From Oscillochloris sp. (GTDB lineage Bacteria > Chloroflexota > Chloroflexia > Chloroflexales > Chloroflexaceae): 49,921 bases of DNA. The stretch spans positions 1-49,921 of the forward strand of contig JAAUQO010000015.1 of assembly GCA_012032775.1 (NCBI GenBank), written 5' to 3'. Below, piece after piece: positions 1-8,466 of the stretch (positions within the stretch are counted from its first letter, which is position 1; each line of letters starts with the position of its first letter). A program made the translations under genes and the position numbers. Under the pieces are notes generated by a model. That model was not told the DNA's origin. It ran no database searches and saw nothing but the letters and a program-made list of their open reading frames with translations.

Positions 1-75
1 GCTAAAAACGGATTAACAAAAATTCACAAATAATACTATCCATTGTAGTTGGATTTTATGACAAGTGAAAAATAA

Positions 76-121
76 GAAAACCACTATAGATTGGCAACCG
101 CCGACATCTACAGTGGTTTTC
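76..121 (-). terminator. Rho-independent terminator after the DegS-like kinase
   Basis: Arms 76-91 and 106-121 match at 15 of 16 positions (GAAAACCACT on the left arm), with a 14-nt loop. Read on the minus strand, the second arm is followed by a T-rich stretch (TTATTTTTC). It lies 19 bp beyond the stop of the kinase gene, so that gene is probably transcribed without a downstream partner. Confidence 0.7.
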
Positions 122-139
122 TCAGGGAAAACTGAGGTT

Positions 140-1222
140 TTATGGCATAGGAATTGTTGCGGCGACTCGTGTTCCGCGACCGATCGCACTTTCAATACCG
201 AATTCGCCACGTAGGAGCACATCTATTTGCTGGCGCATATTCGCGATGCCCATATTTTTGCGCGCATTCTCGTCGGCCAATGTTTCCGTCACATGGAAGC
301 CGCTGCCGTCATCTTCGATCAAAATCTGGAGTGTATGATTGGAGTTGTCGATCAGCAAGCGGACTTGATTGGCATTGGCATGTTTGGCGACGTTGTTCAA
401 CGCCTCTTGAATGAAACGGAACAGTGTTACCTCGTAGTGGCTCGGCAAGCGCTGTTCAAGCCCTTGGATCATCAAGTTCACTTCCAGGCCGCTTTTCTCA
501 CCGAATTGAGCGGTGTAGCGGCGAAGTGTCGGCACCAGGCCAAGATCATCGAGTGTCATCGGGCGCAGATCGAAGATGAATTTGCGCGTATCCTGCAACG
601 TCGTATTGATCGCAGTCTTCAATGCGTTCAATTCGGCGCGCGCCTGATCAAGATCGTGGTCGATCAGGCGTTGGCAGATCTCCGCTCGTAGGACGAGATT
701 CGACATCGACTGGGCCGGCCCGTCGTGCATTTGCAGCGAGATCCGCAGCCGTTCGCTTTCTTGCGATTGGATGATATTGGCGACCATGGTTTCGGTATCC
801 AGGCCGTTTCCGCCACCGCCACCGCTGCCGCTGCTGCTACTAAGTAAGGCGATCGCCTCATCAAGCAGCTCGACGATATTGCCGAGTTGTGCCTGACGTG
901 CTTTAAGCGCCTCACGTCGTGATTGTACTTGCTCAAGCTGAGCGCGCATAATCTGAAGGCGCATCTGCACTTCCTGAGCGGTGGTATAAAAATTCTTGAT
1001 CTCGTCTTTGCTGTATTTATCGATGTTGACTTCGAGATCACGTACCCGATTTGAAACACTCAATTCGCGTTGAGACAATTTCTCGACCTCAACCGTACCC
1101 TGGCGCACCAGAACTTCAACCTCCTGTCCCTCACGGCGAGTACGTTCCTGCTCTTCGCGGTAGGTTTCGCGGGTCGATTCAAGTTTTTGCAGCACATCCT
1201 CGGCAGGCACAGCATCCTCCAT
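140..1222 (-). CDS. DegS-like cytoplasmic sensor histidine kinase
   Basis: A 360-residue soluble histidine kinase of the NarL/DegS class, which autophosphorylates and would pass phosphate to a NarL/DegU-type response regulator. Residues 1-125 are a charged coiled coil without membrane segments, like the sensor part of Bacillus DegS. A Ser/Gly linker covers about 128-140. The HisKA_3 box holds His166 in the MHDGPAQ context, close to the DegS H-box. The HATPase region follows, with an N-box (EALNNVAKHA), DDGSGF and a GIANM turn. No response regulator lies beside it; a hairpin terminator follows directly and a TATAAT promoter precedes it, so it looks monocistronic. The stimulus cannot be read from the sequence. 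There is no clear Shine-Dalgarno before the ATG, so the start is the least certain part. Confidence 0.9.
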   Translation of the reverse strand: MEDAVPAEDVLQKLESTRETYREEQERTRREGQEVEVLVRQGTVEVEKLSQRELSVSNRVRDLEVNIDKYSKDEIKNFYTTAQEVQMRLQIMRAQLEQVQSRREALKARQAQLGNIVELLDEAIALLSSSSGSGGGGGNGLDTETMVANIIQSQESERLRISLQMHDGPAQSMSNLVLRAEICQRLIDHDLDQARAELNALKTAINTTLQDTRKFIFDLRPMTLDDLGLVPTLRRYTAQFGEKSGLEVNLMIQGLEQRLPSHYEVTLFRFIQEALNNVAKHANANQVRLLIDNSNHTLQILIEDDGSGFHVTETLADENARKNMGIANMRQQIDVLLRGEFGIESAIGRGTRVAATIPMP

Positions 1223-1312
1223 CAGGGGATATGATTGGCGGCTTGAAGCAGTAAACCGCCAAAGTCGCGAACCATTGCGGTTGTTGACGTATTGATTTGC
1301 ACGGCGCCAGTT

Positions 1313-1341
1313 ATTATAGTCCCGGCTGCTTCAGTATGCAA
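1313..1341 (-). promoter_or_regulatory. Sigma70-type promoter for the DegS-like kinase
   Basis: On the minus strand a perfect TATAAT (1318-1313) sits 17 bp below TTGCAT (1341-1336). The -35 matches consensus only in TTG, but spacing and -10 are ideal. Predicted transcription start is near 1306, about 85 nt before the ATG. It lies just after the stop of the upstream GT2 gene, arguing for separate transcription. Confidence 0.5.
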
Positions 1342-1346
1342 TCGAT

Positions 1347-2072
1347 CTAGATCATGCCAAAGCGCAACTTCCAGACATTGAGTAGCGCTTCAAACACGAT
1401 TCGGCGTGACATTTTCGAGCGGCCCACCCGGCGATCCGGGAAGATGATCGGCACTTCGCCGATGCGAAAACCGGCCTTGCGCACCCGGTACGCCATTTCG
1501 ATCTGGAATGCATAGCCGTTTGAGCGTACCGCCTCAAGATCGATCGTTTCAAGTACGTTGCGCCGGTAGCAGCGGAAACCGCCGGTCGCGTCGGAAACGG
1601 GCAAATTGAGGATCAGTCCGGCATACAAGTTGCCGCCGCGACTGATGAATTGGCGGCCGATGCCCCAATCGGTGGTGCCGCCGCCGGGGACGTAGCGTGA
1701 CCCGATTACAAGATCATAGCGGGATGCGGCGGCTAGTAGGTTGGGCAGATACCGTGGATCGTGCGAGAAATCGGCGTCCATTTCGAAGATGTATGATGCA
1801 CCTTCGGCAAGGGCGCGGCGGAAGCCGGCGATATAGGCACTACCCAGGCCGAGTTTGCCGGAACGGCTAAGCAGGCCAACCCGCGAGTCCTGGTTGGCAA
1901 GTTGCTGGACAATGGTGCCGGTGCCGTCGGGCGAGCCATCGTCAACGACAAGCACCCGGAAGTGTGGGATCGCCAATATGTGCGGGATCAACTCGCCGAT
2001 ATTCTCGGCTTCATTATAGGTCGGAATGATCACGCAGCATTCAGCTATCGATTGGTTGCTGAAACTGTTCAT
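1347..2072 (-). CDS. Polyprenyl-phosphate mannose synthase-like glycosyltransferase (GT2, DPM1-type)
   Basis: A 241-residue GT-A enzyme of the soluble DPM1 type, which transfers mannose (or another hexose) from a sugar nucleotide to a polyprenyl phosphate on the inner membrane face. Visible motifs are VIIPTYNEAENI (14-25), VVDDGSPDGT (about 42-51), the metal-binding DADFSHDP (99-106), GSRYVPGG, and a late SKMS stretch typical of DPM1. There is no C-terminal membrane domain, so it belongs to the short catalytic-only group. It is divergent from two GT-C-like membrane proteins, which fits supply of a lipid-linked sugar to a membrane transferase (inference). The sugar specificity is not proven. 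Confidence 0.88.
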   Translation of the reverse strand: MNSFSNQSIAECCVIIPTYNEAENIGELIPHILAIPHFRVLVVDDGSPDGTGTIVQQLANQDSRVGLLSRSGKLGLGSAYIAGFRRALAEGASYIFEMDADFSHDPRYLPNLLAAASRYDLVIGSRYVPGGGTTDWGIGRQFISRGGNLYAGLILNLPVSDATGGFRCYRRNVLETIDLEAVRSNGYAFQIEMAYRVRKAGFRIGEVPIIFPDRRVGRSKMSRRIVFEALLNVWKLRFGMI

Positions 2073-2117
2073 AGGAATCTCGAAGATGGCTCAGGGCTGC
2101 GGTTCGTAATCGCTGCA

Positions 2118-2127
2118 TGCTATTATA
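2118..2127. promoter_or_regulatory. Possible bidirectional -10 between GT2 and membrane-protein gene
   Basis: The 7-mer TATTATA (2121-2127) gives TATAAT on the minus strand (2127-2122) and, on the plus strand, an extended -10 (TGC before TATTAT, from 2118). It lies centrally in the 99-bp divergent region. Neither side has a convincing -35 element, so the call rests on the -10 and the position. Confidence 0.35.
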
Positions 2128-2171
2128 CCGGCGGCCTATTACCCTTATCTTTGAACCACCAACGAGGATTT

Positions 2172-3725
2172 GTGACACAATCGGTGCATGAGCAGCAAGC
2201 GGCTTCACGCGCACTGCCGGTCATCCGCCTCGATCAGCTTTGGGCTATTCTGGCAGTTTTGCTCGTTGCCGTATTTATCAGCCTTTTTCCCACAGCGCCG
2301 CACGATTTCTGGTGGCATCTGAAGGCCGGCGAAATTGTTGCCACAGCGGGTATTCCTACCACGAATCTTTTCGCCTGGACCCTCCCTGCCGATCATCCTT
2401 ATACCTATCAAAGCTGGCTTGGTGAGTGGCTGTTTTATCAGTTGTATGCCCTGGGTGGGCTGCCGCTGACGATCTTCGCGCGCAACCTGCTCGGCGCTAT
2501 CTTGTTTGGACTGGTGGCCTGGGAGACGCAGTTGCGTACCGGTTCATGGCGTTGGGGCGCCCTGGCCTGTGTGCTGGCGGCGGCGATGACGATCAACAAT
2601 TTGAATGCGCGGACGCAGAACTGGTCGTGGTTGCCGTTTATGGCCGTGTTTATGTTGCTGAGTCGCTACAGCGAGGGACGCTTGCGCCCGCGCTGGTTGG
2701 CGGCGCTGCCGTTGATCATGATGTTTTGGGTGAATGCCCATGGGGCATTTATCATGGGTATACTGGTTTGCGGTGCATTTACTGCCGGGGAGACACTTCG
2801 CCGCATGCTGCGCCAACCGCGTGCGCTCGGCTGGGATCGCTTGCGCTGGTTGTATCTGGCCGCCGCCGGAATGGGCCTGGCGACGATTGTAAATCCTCTG
2901 GGTGTTGGCGTATTCAGGTATGTCGGCTCGCTGCTGAACGACACGATCAGCCAGCGCCTGGTGATCGAGTGGCAGACGCCCGATCCGCGGAATCTGGCCG
3001 GGATGTTTTTCTACCTGGGGGTTCTGGTGGTGATTGTTGCCTTCGGGTTGCAACGACGCCGACCGACGTTCAGTGAGTTATTGCTGGTGTGTGGGCTGGC
3101 ATGGCAGGCGTTTATCGGCGTGCGCTATGTGGTCTGGTTTGGTGTTGTCGCGATGCCGATCGCAGCACAGGCTTTAGCCGCCCCACGCGCCGTTTTCAGT
3201 GCCGATCCGGCGAGCGGGATTTCGCCGCGTGAGCGCGGCGCCGGCAGTGTTATTAATCTTTTGACGGTGTTGTTGCTGCTGGCGATGGTGGTGTCGGTGC
3301 AGCCCTGGTTCAAGTGGCGCATTCCCTGGCCGGAACCGTATCAGGCCCTGTTCGTTGAAATGCCTGGAGCAGCGCAATTGTTCAATGCCAGGACGCCGGT
3401 GGCCGCCGTTGAGCATCTGCGCGCCGAGCCATGTCTCGGGCCGATCTTCAATGAAATGGGCTATGGTTCGTATATGGCCTGGGCCTTGTATCCCCAGGCG
3501 CAGGCCTTTATCGACCCGCGGATTGAACTTTATCCTCCGGAGCTTTGGGAGGATTATGTGGAGTTAAACGCCGGTCGTGATGTTGCGAATCTGCTCGAAC
3601 GCTACGGCATCGGTTGTGTGTTGCTCGATACACAAGTTCAACCTGCATTGGCGGCGGCGATGATCGAATTGCCCGGTTGGGAGCGCAGTTTTGCCGGTGG
3701 CCAGAGTGAGGTATGGCGACGGTAA
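2172..3725 (+). CDS. Polytopic membrane protein with HDFWWH motif (GT-C-like candidate)
   Basis: About 517 residues with roughly ten hydrophobic segments. After the first helix (about 24-40) comes HDFWWH (44-49), then a periplasmic-looking loop with Tyr-Gln-Ser-Trp. A VNAHGAF stretch lies mid-protein. The last 110 residues are soluble and contain GYGSYMAW and DPRIELYP. An acidic residue just after the first helix is characteristic of GT-C glycosyltransferases using lipid-phosphate sugars, so a GT-C role is plausible but inferred; I do not recognise a named family. The frame is open further upstream, but that part lies over the GT2 gene on the other strand. GTG 2172 is chosen because GAGG precedes it at 2164-2167; GTG 2184 is an alternative. 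A tandem paralogue starts 19 bp downstream. Confidence 0.75.
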   Translation: MTQSVHEQQAASRALPVIRLDQLWAILAVLLVAVFISLFPTAPHDFWWHLKAGEIVATAGIPTTNLFAWTLPADHPYTYQSWLGEWLFYQLYALGGLPLTIFARNLLGAILFGLVAWETQLRTGSWRWGALACVLAAAMTINNLNARTQNWSWLPFMAVFMLLSRYSEGRLRPRWLAALPLIMMFWVNAHGAFIMGILVCGAFTAGETLRRMLRQPRALGWDRLRWLYLAAAGMGLATIVNPLGVGVFRYVGSLLNDTISQRLVIEWQTPDPRNLAGMFFYLGVLVVIVAFGLQRRRPTFSELLLVCGLAWQAFIGVRYVVWFGVVAMPIAAQALAAPRAVFSADPASGISPRERGAGSVINLLTVLLLLAMVVSVQPWFKWRIPWPEPYQALFVEMPGAAQLFNARTPVAAVEHLRAEPCLGPIFNEMGYGSYMAWALYPQAQAFIDPRIELYPPELWEDYVELNAGRDVANLLERYGIGCVLLDTQVQPALAAAMIELPGWERSFAGGQSEVWRR

Positions 3726-3744
3726 GAATCTATGCAACGTATGA

Positions 3745-5385
3745 ATGCAGCATAAGGATGCGGAAATCCGAGTACGAATGATGGAACAAGCCTCACCAAC
3801 AATTCGCGTCAAATCTCGTTTGCGGCTAAGCCTCGACCATGTCTGGTTGTTTGCGGCGGTGGCATTTATTGCGTTGCGAGCTTTGCTGACGCCGATTCCG
3901 CCGCATGATTTCTGGTGGCATATGGCAACCGGCCGGCTGATTGCGACCGAGGGCGCGATCCCGACGGTCGATCGCTTTTCGTATACTCAGGCCGGCGAGC
4001 CGTTCTACAATCAGAGCTGGCTGGCGCAATTGTTGATGTACGGCGGCTACGAGTTGGGCGGCGCGGCGTTGTTGATCGCGGCGCAGGCGGTTTTGCTGGC
4101 CTTTACCTACGGTTTGCTGTTGCATCTGTGTATTCGACGTAGCGGCGCGATCCGCTTGAGCGCCGGTTTTATCATGGTGGCGACGCTGCCGGCTTCGTTC
4201 GATAACTGGATTATTCGTCCGCAAACCTACGCCTTGCCGCTGTTTGTGATCTTTTTATATGTGCTGACGATCTGGCGGACTGAGGCGCGGGCCGAGCAAC
4301 CCTGGTATGTGCGCTGGCGCGCGAGTGGACTCTGGTTGCTGCCGTTGCTGGCGGCGATCTGGGTGAATCTGCATGGCGCATTTGTGCTGGGCGGGGCGCT
4401 GATCGGGTTGACGTTTGCGGGCGAGGCGATCGAGCGCTGGTGGGAAGCACGTCGCGAACGACGGAGTTGGGCCAATCGGCCGGTAGGTCGCGCTGAGGAT
4501 GTGCTGACGCGGGAGCCGATTCCGCAGCGTGCTCCATTGATCGATCTGATTATCGTTGGGGTACTGACGGGCGCCGCATGGCTGCTTAATCCCGGCGGGT
4601 TTCAGGTGATCGGGTATGTGCGAAATCTGCTGAGCAGTTCTGCTGTAACGCAACTGGTGACGGAGTGGGCGCCGCCGACGATCCGCGACCCGAATGGCAT
4701 GATCTTCTTCGGCTTTCTGCTCGCCGGAATGGTGATCCTGGCCTACAGCCGCCGCCGGCCGGAACTGACCGTTATGTTGATTATGGGGGCGTTTCTTTAT
4801 CTGGCCCTTGGAGCCGTACGCAACAATATCTGGTTTGTGGCGGTGGCAACGCCGCTTCTGGTGGTGCAACTGACAGGCTGGCGAGCGCCCGATACGCCGC
4901 AACGGAAACCGTTCCAGGGTGTGCCGATGCTGAACGGTTTGCTGATTGGTTTAATCGGGTTTTCGTTGCTGATCTGCCTGCCCTGGGTGAAGCCGGCCCT
5001 CGATCTGCCGCCCGATGTCGGGGCATTACTTTCGCCGAGCACGCCGGTTGCCGCCGTGGATGCGTTACGCGCCGACCCTGATCGACCCGAACGGCTGTTC
5101 CATGCAATGAGCTACGGCAGTTATTTAATCTGGGCCGCACCGGAACAAGCAGTCTGGGCCGATCCGCGGATCGAGTTATATCCGCTGGAGCAATGGCTTG
5201 ATTATCGGCGCCTTTCGGCGGGTGGTGATACGGAACAACTTTTAGAGTTCTACAACATTGATGGTTTGTTGCTGAGTGTCGAGGATCAGAGCGCACTTGT
5301 GGAGTATGCGCGCGTCCATCCGGAACAGTGGGAACTGCGCTACGAAGATGAGACGGCGGTGTATTTTGTGCATCGGCAGAGATGA
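3745..5385 (+). CDS. Polytopic membrane protein with HDFWWH motif, tandem paralogue
   Basis: About 546 residues, homologous along its whole length to the preceding protein: first helix, HDFWWH (54-59), NQSW, VNLHGAF, then a soluble C-terminus with YGSYLIWA, DPRIELYP and an LLEFYNID/LLSV stretch. The shared motifs fix both as members of one family and point to the HDFWWH loop and HGAF segment as functional. A GT-C transferase acting on the envelope, possibly fed by the neighbouring DPM1-like enzyme, is my inference. The start could be ATG 3745 or ATG 3781; neither has a strong Shine-Dalgarno. The 19-bp gap to the upstream gene suggests one transcript. Confidence 0.75.
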   Translation: MQHKDAEIRVRMMEQASPTIRVKSRLRLSLDHVWLFAAVAFIALRALLTPIPPHDFWWHMATGRLIATEGAIPTVDRFSYTQAGEPFYNQSWLAQLLMYGGYELGGAALLIAAQAVLLAFTYGLLLHLCIRRSGAIRLSAGFIMVATLPASFDNWIIRPQTYALPLFVIFLYVLTIWRTEARAEQPWYVRWRASGLWLLPLLAAIWVNLHGAFVLGGALIGLTFAGEAIERWWEARRERRSWANRPVGRAEDVLTREPIPQRAPLIDLIIVGVLTGAAWLLNPGGFQVIGYVRNLLSSSAVTQLVTEWAPPTIRDPNGMIFFGFLLAGMVILAYSRRRPELTVMLIMGAFLYLALGAVRNNIWFVAVATPLLVVQLTGWRAPDTPQRKPFQGVPMLNGLLIGLIGFSLLICLPWVKPALDLPPDVGALLSPSTPVAAVDALRADPDRPERLFHAMSYGSYLIWAAPEQAVWADPRIELYPLEQWLDYRRLSAGGDTEQLLEFYNIDGLLLSVEDQSALVEYARVHPEQWELRYEDETAVYFVHRQR

Positions 5386-5422
5386 GTGCGGGGTAAAAGC
5401 GGGCGAAAAGTTTCCGCAGTCA

Positions 5423-5446
5423 CCCAATCACTCAATCGCCCAATCT
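5423..5446. repeat. Three tandem 8-bp repeats (CCCAATCA type)
   Basis: CCCAATCA, CTCAATCG and CCCAATCT follow one another without gaps, each differing from the others by one or two bases. It is non-coding in every frame I examined. No function is evident. Confidence 0.6.
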
Positions 5447-5466
5447 CGGCAAAGGAACGATATCGT

Positions 5467-5644
5467 ATGACGCCGCAAGTATGGCGCTCGGGTGCGGATT
5501 GTCTTTCTCGATGTTGCGCTGGCGATTGAACATAATCTTTGCCGCTGCGGCCCGCTGCCTGAAGCGGTGACCCGCCGACTGACCGCGCGCCTCGAACCGC
5601 CCGATCTACGTGAGGCCCACCGGGTAACGGTGGTCGAGCGATAG
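5467..5644 (+). pseudogene. Possible frameshifted small gene, hypothetical
   Basis: AAAGGA at 5454-5459 precedes ATG 5467, which opens MTPQVWRS and then runs into a stop. Dropping one G from the GGG run at 5490-5492 continues the frame as VRIVFLDVALAIEHN and on to the TAG at 5642, giving about 58 residues with codon use like the neighbouring genes and a CRC pair. I do not recognise the product. It may be a real small gene hit by an indel, as elsewhere in this window, or a remnant of a longer gene. Confidence 0.3.
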
Positions 5645-5786
5645 ATCAGCCTGGCCTCACAACCCTATCTTATCTAATTAGCGGAACATCACGGCTGTGT
5701 CAGGAACCCGGCACAGTGCGGCGCCGTCTTTCTTGATAGAGTGCGATATCCTCCTGTTTGTCATCGTGCTCTGGAAAGAGGGTTTT

Positions 5787-6929
5787 ATGCGACTTTTCCA
5801 CGTTATTCTGCCGGCGATTCTGCTGGTGTTGAGTTTCGGCACCCAGGCATCCGCCGCCCAGGCGCAGTCCGATTCGCGCTGTTTCCCCGAGACCGGCTTC
5901 TGCATCAGTGGCGCGATCCGCACCTATTGGGAGCGCAATGGCGGCCTGGCGGTGTTCGGTTTCCCGATCACCGAGCAGCGGATCGAGACGATCGAAGGCA
6001 CCTGGACCGGCCCGGTGCAGTGGTTCGAGCGCGACCGCCTGGAAGATCACAGCAACGAAGGGATCGGCGTGTTGGCCGGACGGCTTGGTGCGCGCTACCT
6101 GGAGCTGCGCGGTACACCCTGGGAGAGTTTCCCGCCGCCGCCGAATGCCGGTGATCCGCATCAGTGCCGTTATTTCCCCGTGACCGCCCATCGTTTGTGC
6201 CAGCCGTTTCTGGGTTATTGGGAGCGCAACGGCGGTCTGGAGCGCTTCGGCTACCCGATCAGCGAGAGCATGGGTGAGTTGATCGAGGGTAAGCTGTACA
6301 ATGTACAGTACTTCGAGCGCCGCCGGATGGAATATCATCCGGAGCATGTCGGCACGGCCTACGAAATTTTGTTGGGCCGGTTAGGATGGGATGTGTTTGT
6401 GCTTGAAGGCCAAAACCCGATATGTCCGCCGGCGCCGGCCGCGATCGAGGCGACGGCGCAACACTATCGCGCTGAGTTGGGCTGCCCTTCGGCCGGCCTG
6501 CGGGTAGATGTCTCGATGGCCTGGCAACCCTTCGAGGGCGGCATGATGCTCTGGGTACAGAACGAAGACTTCAGTGGCGGCAAGATCTTTGTCGTGTACT
6601 ACGATGCTACGACAGGCCGTTATTACTGGCACGTTTTTAATGATACCTACAGCGAGGGTGAGCCGGTGAACCAGGGTGTGAATCCGCCGCCCGGATTATT
6701 GGTGCCGCAACGAGGATTCGGCAAAGTCTGGCAAGACAACCCCTGGGTGCGCAACCTGATGGGTTACGCCACGCTGCCCGAGCGGCCCGATGTCGGCCTG
6801 GTGCAGCCATTCAGCGAAGGCCGCGCTCTGATGATCTACCGCTACGGCCAGGATATGGTGGCGGTGTTGTTCCCGCCCCCGGTCGGCGGCGGTGACGGCC
6901 GGGCGATCGAGCGGACGCCGGCGCGGTAA
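5787..6929 (+). CDS. Secreted protein with two LGFP-like WERNGGL repeats
   Basis: A 380-residue exported protein. Residues 1-26 form a signal peptide ending in an Ala-rich site. Two homologous modules follow: Cys-Phe-Pro ... Cys, then YWERNGGLAVFGFPIT (47-62) and YWERNGGLERFGYPIS (144-159), each followed by a QWFER or QYFERRRME stretch. This pattern is known from LGFP-type cell-wall-associated repeats and is very common in secreted Chloroflexota proteins. The C-terminal 170 residues have no family I can name. ATG 5787 is chosen over a longer frame because GGAAAGAGG lies 5 nt upstream and the signal peptide begins there. A strong terminator follows, so the gene appears monocistronic. Confidence 0.85.
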   Translation: MRLFHVILPAILLVLSFGTQASAAQAQSDSRCFPETGFCISGAIRTYWERNGGLAVFGFPITEQRIETIEGTWTGPVQWFERDRLEDHSNEGIGVLAGRLGARYLELRGTPWESFPPPPNAGDPHQCRYFPVTAHRLCQPFLGYWERNGGLERFGYPISESMGELIEGKLYNVQYFERRRMEYHPEHVGTAYEILLGRLGWDVFVLEGQNPICPPAPAAIEATAQHYRAELGCPSAGLRVDVSMAWQPFEGGMMLWVQNEDFSGGKIFVVYYDATTGRYYWHVFNDTYSEGEPVNQGVNPPPGLLVPQRGFGKVWQDNPWVRNLMGYATLPERPDVGLVQPFSEGRALMIYRYGQDMVAVLFPPPVGGGDGRAIERTPAR

Positions 6930-6950
6930 ACATTGTCGGCATGTCGTAAG

Positions 6951-6989
6951 GGCGCAGGATTGCACCTGGTGCGATCCTGCGCCTTTTTT
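6951..6989 (+). terminator. Strong Rho-independent terminator
   Basis: GGCGCAGGAT (6951-6960) pairs perfectly with ATCCTGCGCC (6974-6983). The stem extends inward through a T-G wobble and GCAC/GTGC, leaving a 3-nt loop, and is followed by six T residues (6984-6989). It ends the LGFP-like gene and abuts the convergent TauE gene. Confidence 0.9.
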
Positions 6990-7707
6990 AACGCAGCAAC
7001 CCGAGGCCGGTTGTCAGCAGCACCAATGCCATGACCATGCGGAAATTGCGTTCGCCGGCTTTCTGTTGGAGCCATGCGCCCAGGCCGGCGCCGATGGCCG
7101 CGCCCGGCAGCATGGCCAATGCCACGAATGCGGTTTCGCGATCGAACAAACCACCGACACCATAGCCGAACAGGCGTATGAGATTGGTGATCAGGAAATA
7201 TGCCAGTAGGGTGCCGCGCAGGAATGCGCCGCGATCCAGTCGGCGCTCCAGATACGCGACGACCGGCGGGCCGCTGGTGCCGAACAGACCGCCGAGTACG
7301 CCGCCGGCAAATCCGGCCGGGATAGCGAACCACTGGGGCCAATGAGCGCTTTGGCCGCCGCGCAGCATGCGGCGCAACAGGTCGAGTGCGAAACATGCCG
7401 TTAAGATGCCGCATAATCGCCGCAGCCAGACAACATCGAGGGTGAGAAGTGCGACGGTGCCTGCGAGCAGGCCGATCATACTCAGGGGCGCCAGCCAGAT
7501 CAATTCGCGCCAGGCAACTGTACGCCGGGCGCCGTACGTAAGCCAGATTCCGATCGGCGCCTGCACAATTGCCGCCGCCGCCACTGCCGGATGCAGGTCG
7601 AGGAACAGCAGCAGTAATGGCGTCATCACCAGGGCTGCGCCGAAGCCGCTGAAACCCTGGACGAAGAAGGCTAACCCGGCGACGAGGCCGGCAAGTATGA
7701 AGATCAA
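6988..7707 (-). CDS. TauE/SafE family membrane permease
   Basis: A 239-residue integral membrane protein with seven to eight hydrophobic segments and the internal duplication of the TauE/SafE (DUF81) family. The first half has the GxxxGFSGFGAALVMTP motif near residues 18-30, and the second has GGVLGGLFGTSGPPVVAYL. Members export sulfite, sulfoacetate or other organosulfur anions, but the substrate is unknown here. The start appears to be TTG 7707, with GGAG 9 nt upstream. It begins 4 bp after the reconstructed stop of the TPR gene, making it the last gene of the peptidase-SBP-TPR-TauE operon. Its 3' end meets the terminator of the opposite gene. Confidence 0.85.
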   Translation of the reverse strand: MIFILAGLVAGLAFFVQGFSGFGAALVMTPLLLLFLDLHPAVAAAAIVQAPIGIWLTYGARRTVAWRELIWLAPLSMIGLLAGTVALLTLDVVWLRRLCGILTACFALDLLRRMLRGGQSAHWPQWFAIPAGFAGGVLGGLFGTSGPPVVAYLERRLDRGAFLRGTLLAYFLITNLIRLFGYGVGGLFDRETAFVALAMLPGAAIGAGLGAWLQQKAGERNFRMVMALVLLTTGLGLLR

Positions 7708-7711
7708 AGCA

Positions 7712-8466
7712 CTACACTCCAGACAACAGCATAATGGAGTAGCCGCCGCCGGCCAGCATCAGCAACAGGCCGAGTGCCAGCATCAACCAGAGCACCAGCC
7801 GATCGGGGCGGATTTCGGTTGCGGTTCAGGAATTATCGGGAGTGACGGCAACGTCAGCTTTGCCGCTGGTGCTGAAACAGGTGCCGGTTGGGCGGCAACA
7901 GCAACCGTTGCTGCGATAAGCGACTGCTGTTCGGGCGGATTCGAACTGCGTAATAACGCCGTGATTCCTTCCACGGAATTGACCGGCGGCGCTACAGCGG
8001 GGGTTGGGGCAGGTTCGATCGGGCGAGACTCGGCTACCGATCTGATTGGCTCCGCAGGCGCAACCGGTGCCTGGGCAGGCTCCGGCCGTTGAATCTGCAC
8101 TACCGGCGCATATGCCGGCCTGGTTGGAATTGGCTGAATCGTCGGCGCGGGGATGGGCGGTTGCGGCGGAACTTCGCGGCGCTCCGCAACAGGCGCAACC
8201 TTTGGCGTTGCCAGAGCCGCCAATCCGCGCTGAGCGGGAATGCTCTGCGGATTAATCCGTAGCGCTCGTTCCAGGCAATCGCGGCGCTGCGCCGGATCAC
8301 GCACCGCCGCCGCGAGATACAACCAGACCCGCTCGTCGCCGGGGTTGGTTCGGGCGGCGCCCATCAGCAGTTTGCGCGCCAGGCTATGATCGCCGGCTTT
8401 CAGCGCCGCGATCCCGTTCTGTAGCAGATCGCCGGCTTGTTCAGGCGGGGAGATGAGTTGGCTCAT
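7712..8466 (-). CDS. TPR protein with Pro-rich linker and C-terminal membrane anchor (frameshifted)
   Basis: The uninterrupted frame (stop at 7783) encodes 227 residues: a tetratricopeptide unit at about 12-70 (LLQNGIAALKAGDHSLARKL and a second copy), then a long Pro/Ala/Val-rich linker. It ends abruptly in PIGWCSG. One base more in the GGGG run at 7805-7808 restores a continuation reading DRLVLWLMLALGLLLMLAGG and ending VLLSGV-like before a stop at 7712, a clear transmembrane helix. I therefore interpret the gene as a tail-anchored protein of about 251 residues cut by an indel. Its ATG overlaps the stop of the solute-binding gene (ATGA). The soluble TPR end would face the cytoplasm. Partners are unknown. 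Confidence 0.75.

Larger units (their letters stand above)
5386..5786 (+). other. 400-bp intergenic stretch
   Basis: This stretch holds a triplicated 8-bp repeat (5423-5446), a possible frameshifted small gene (5467-5644), and 140 bp before the next gene in which I see no convincing promoter or terminator. Confidence 0.6.
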
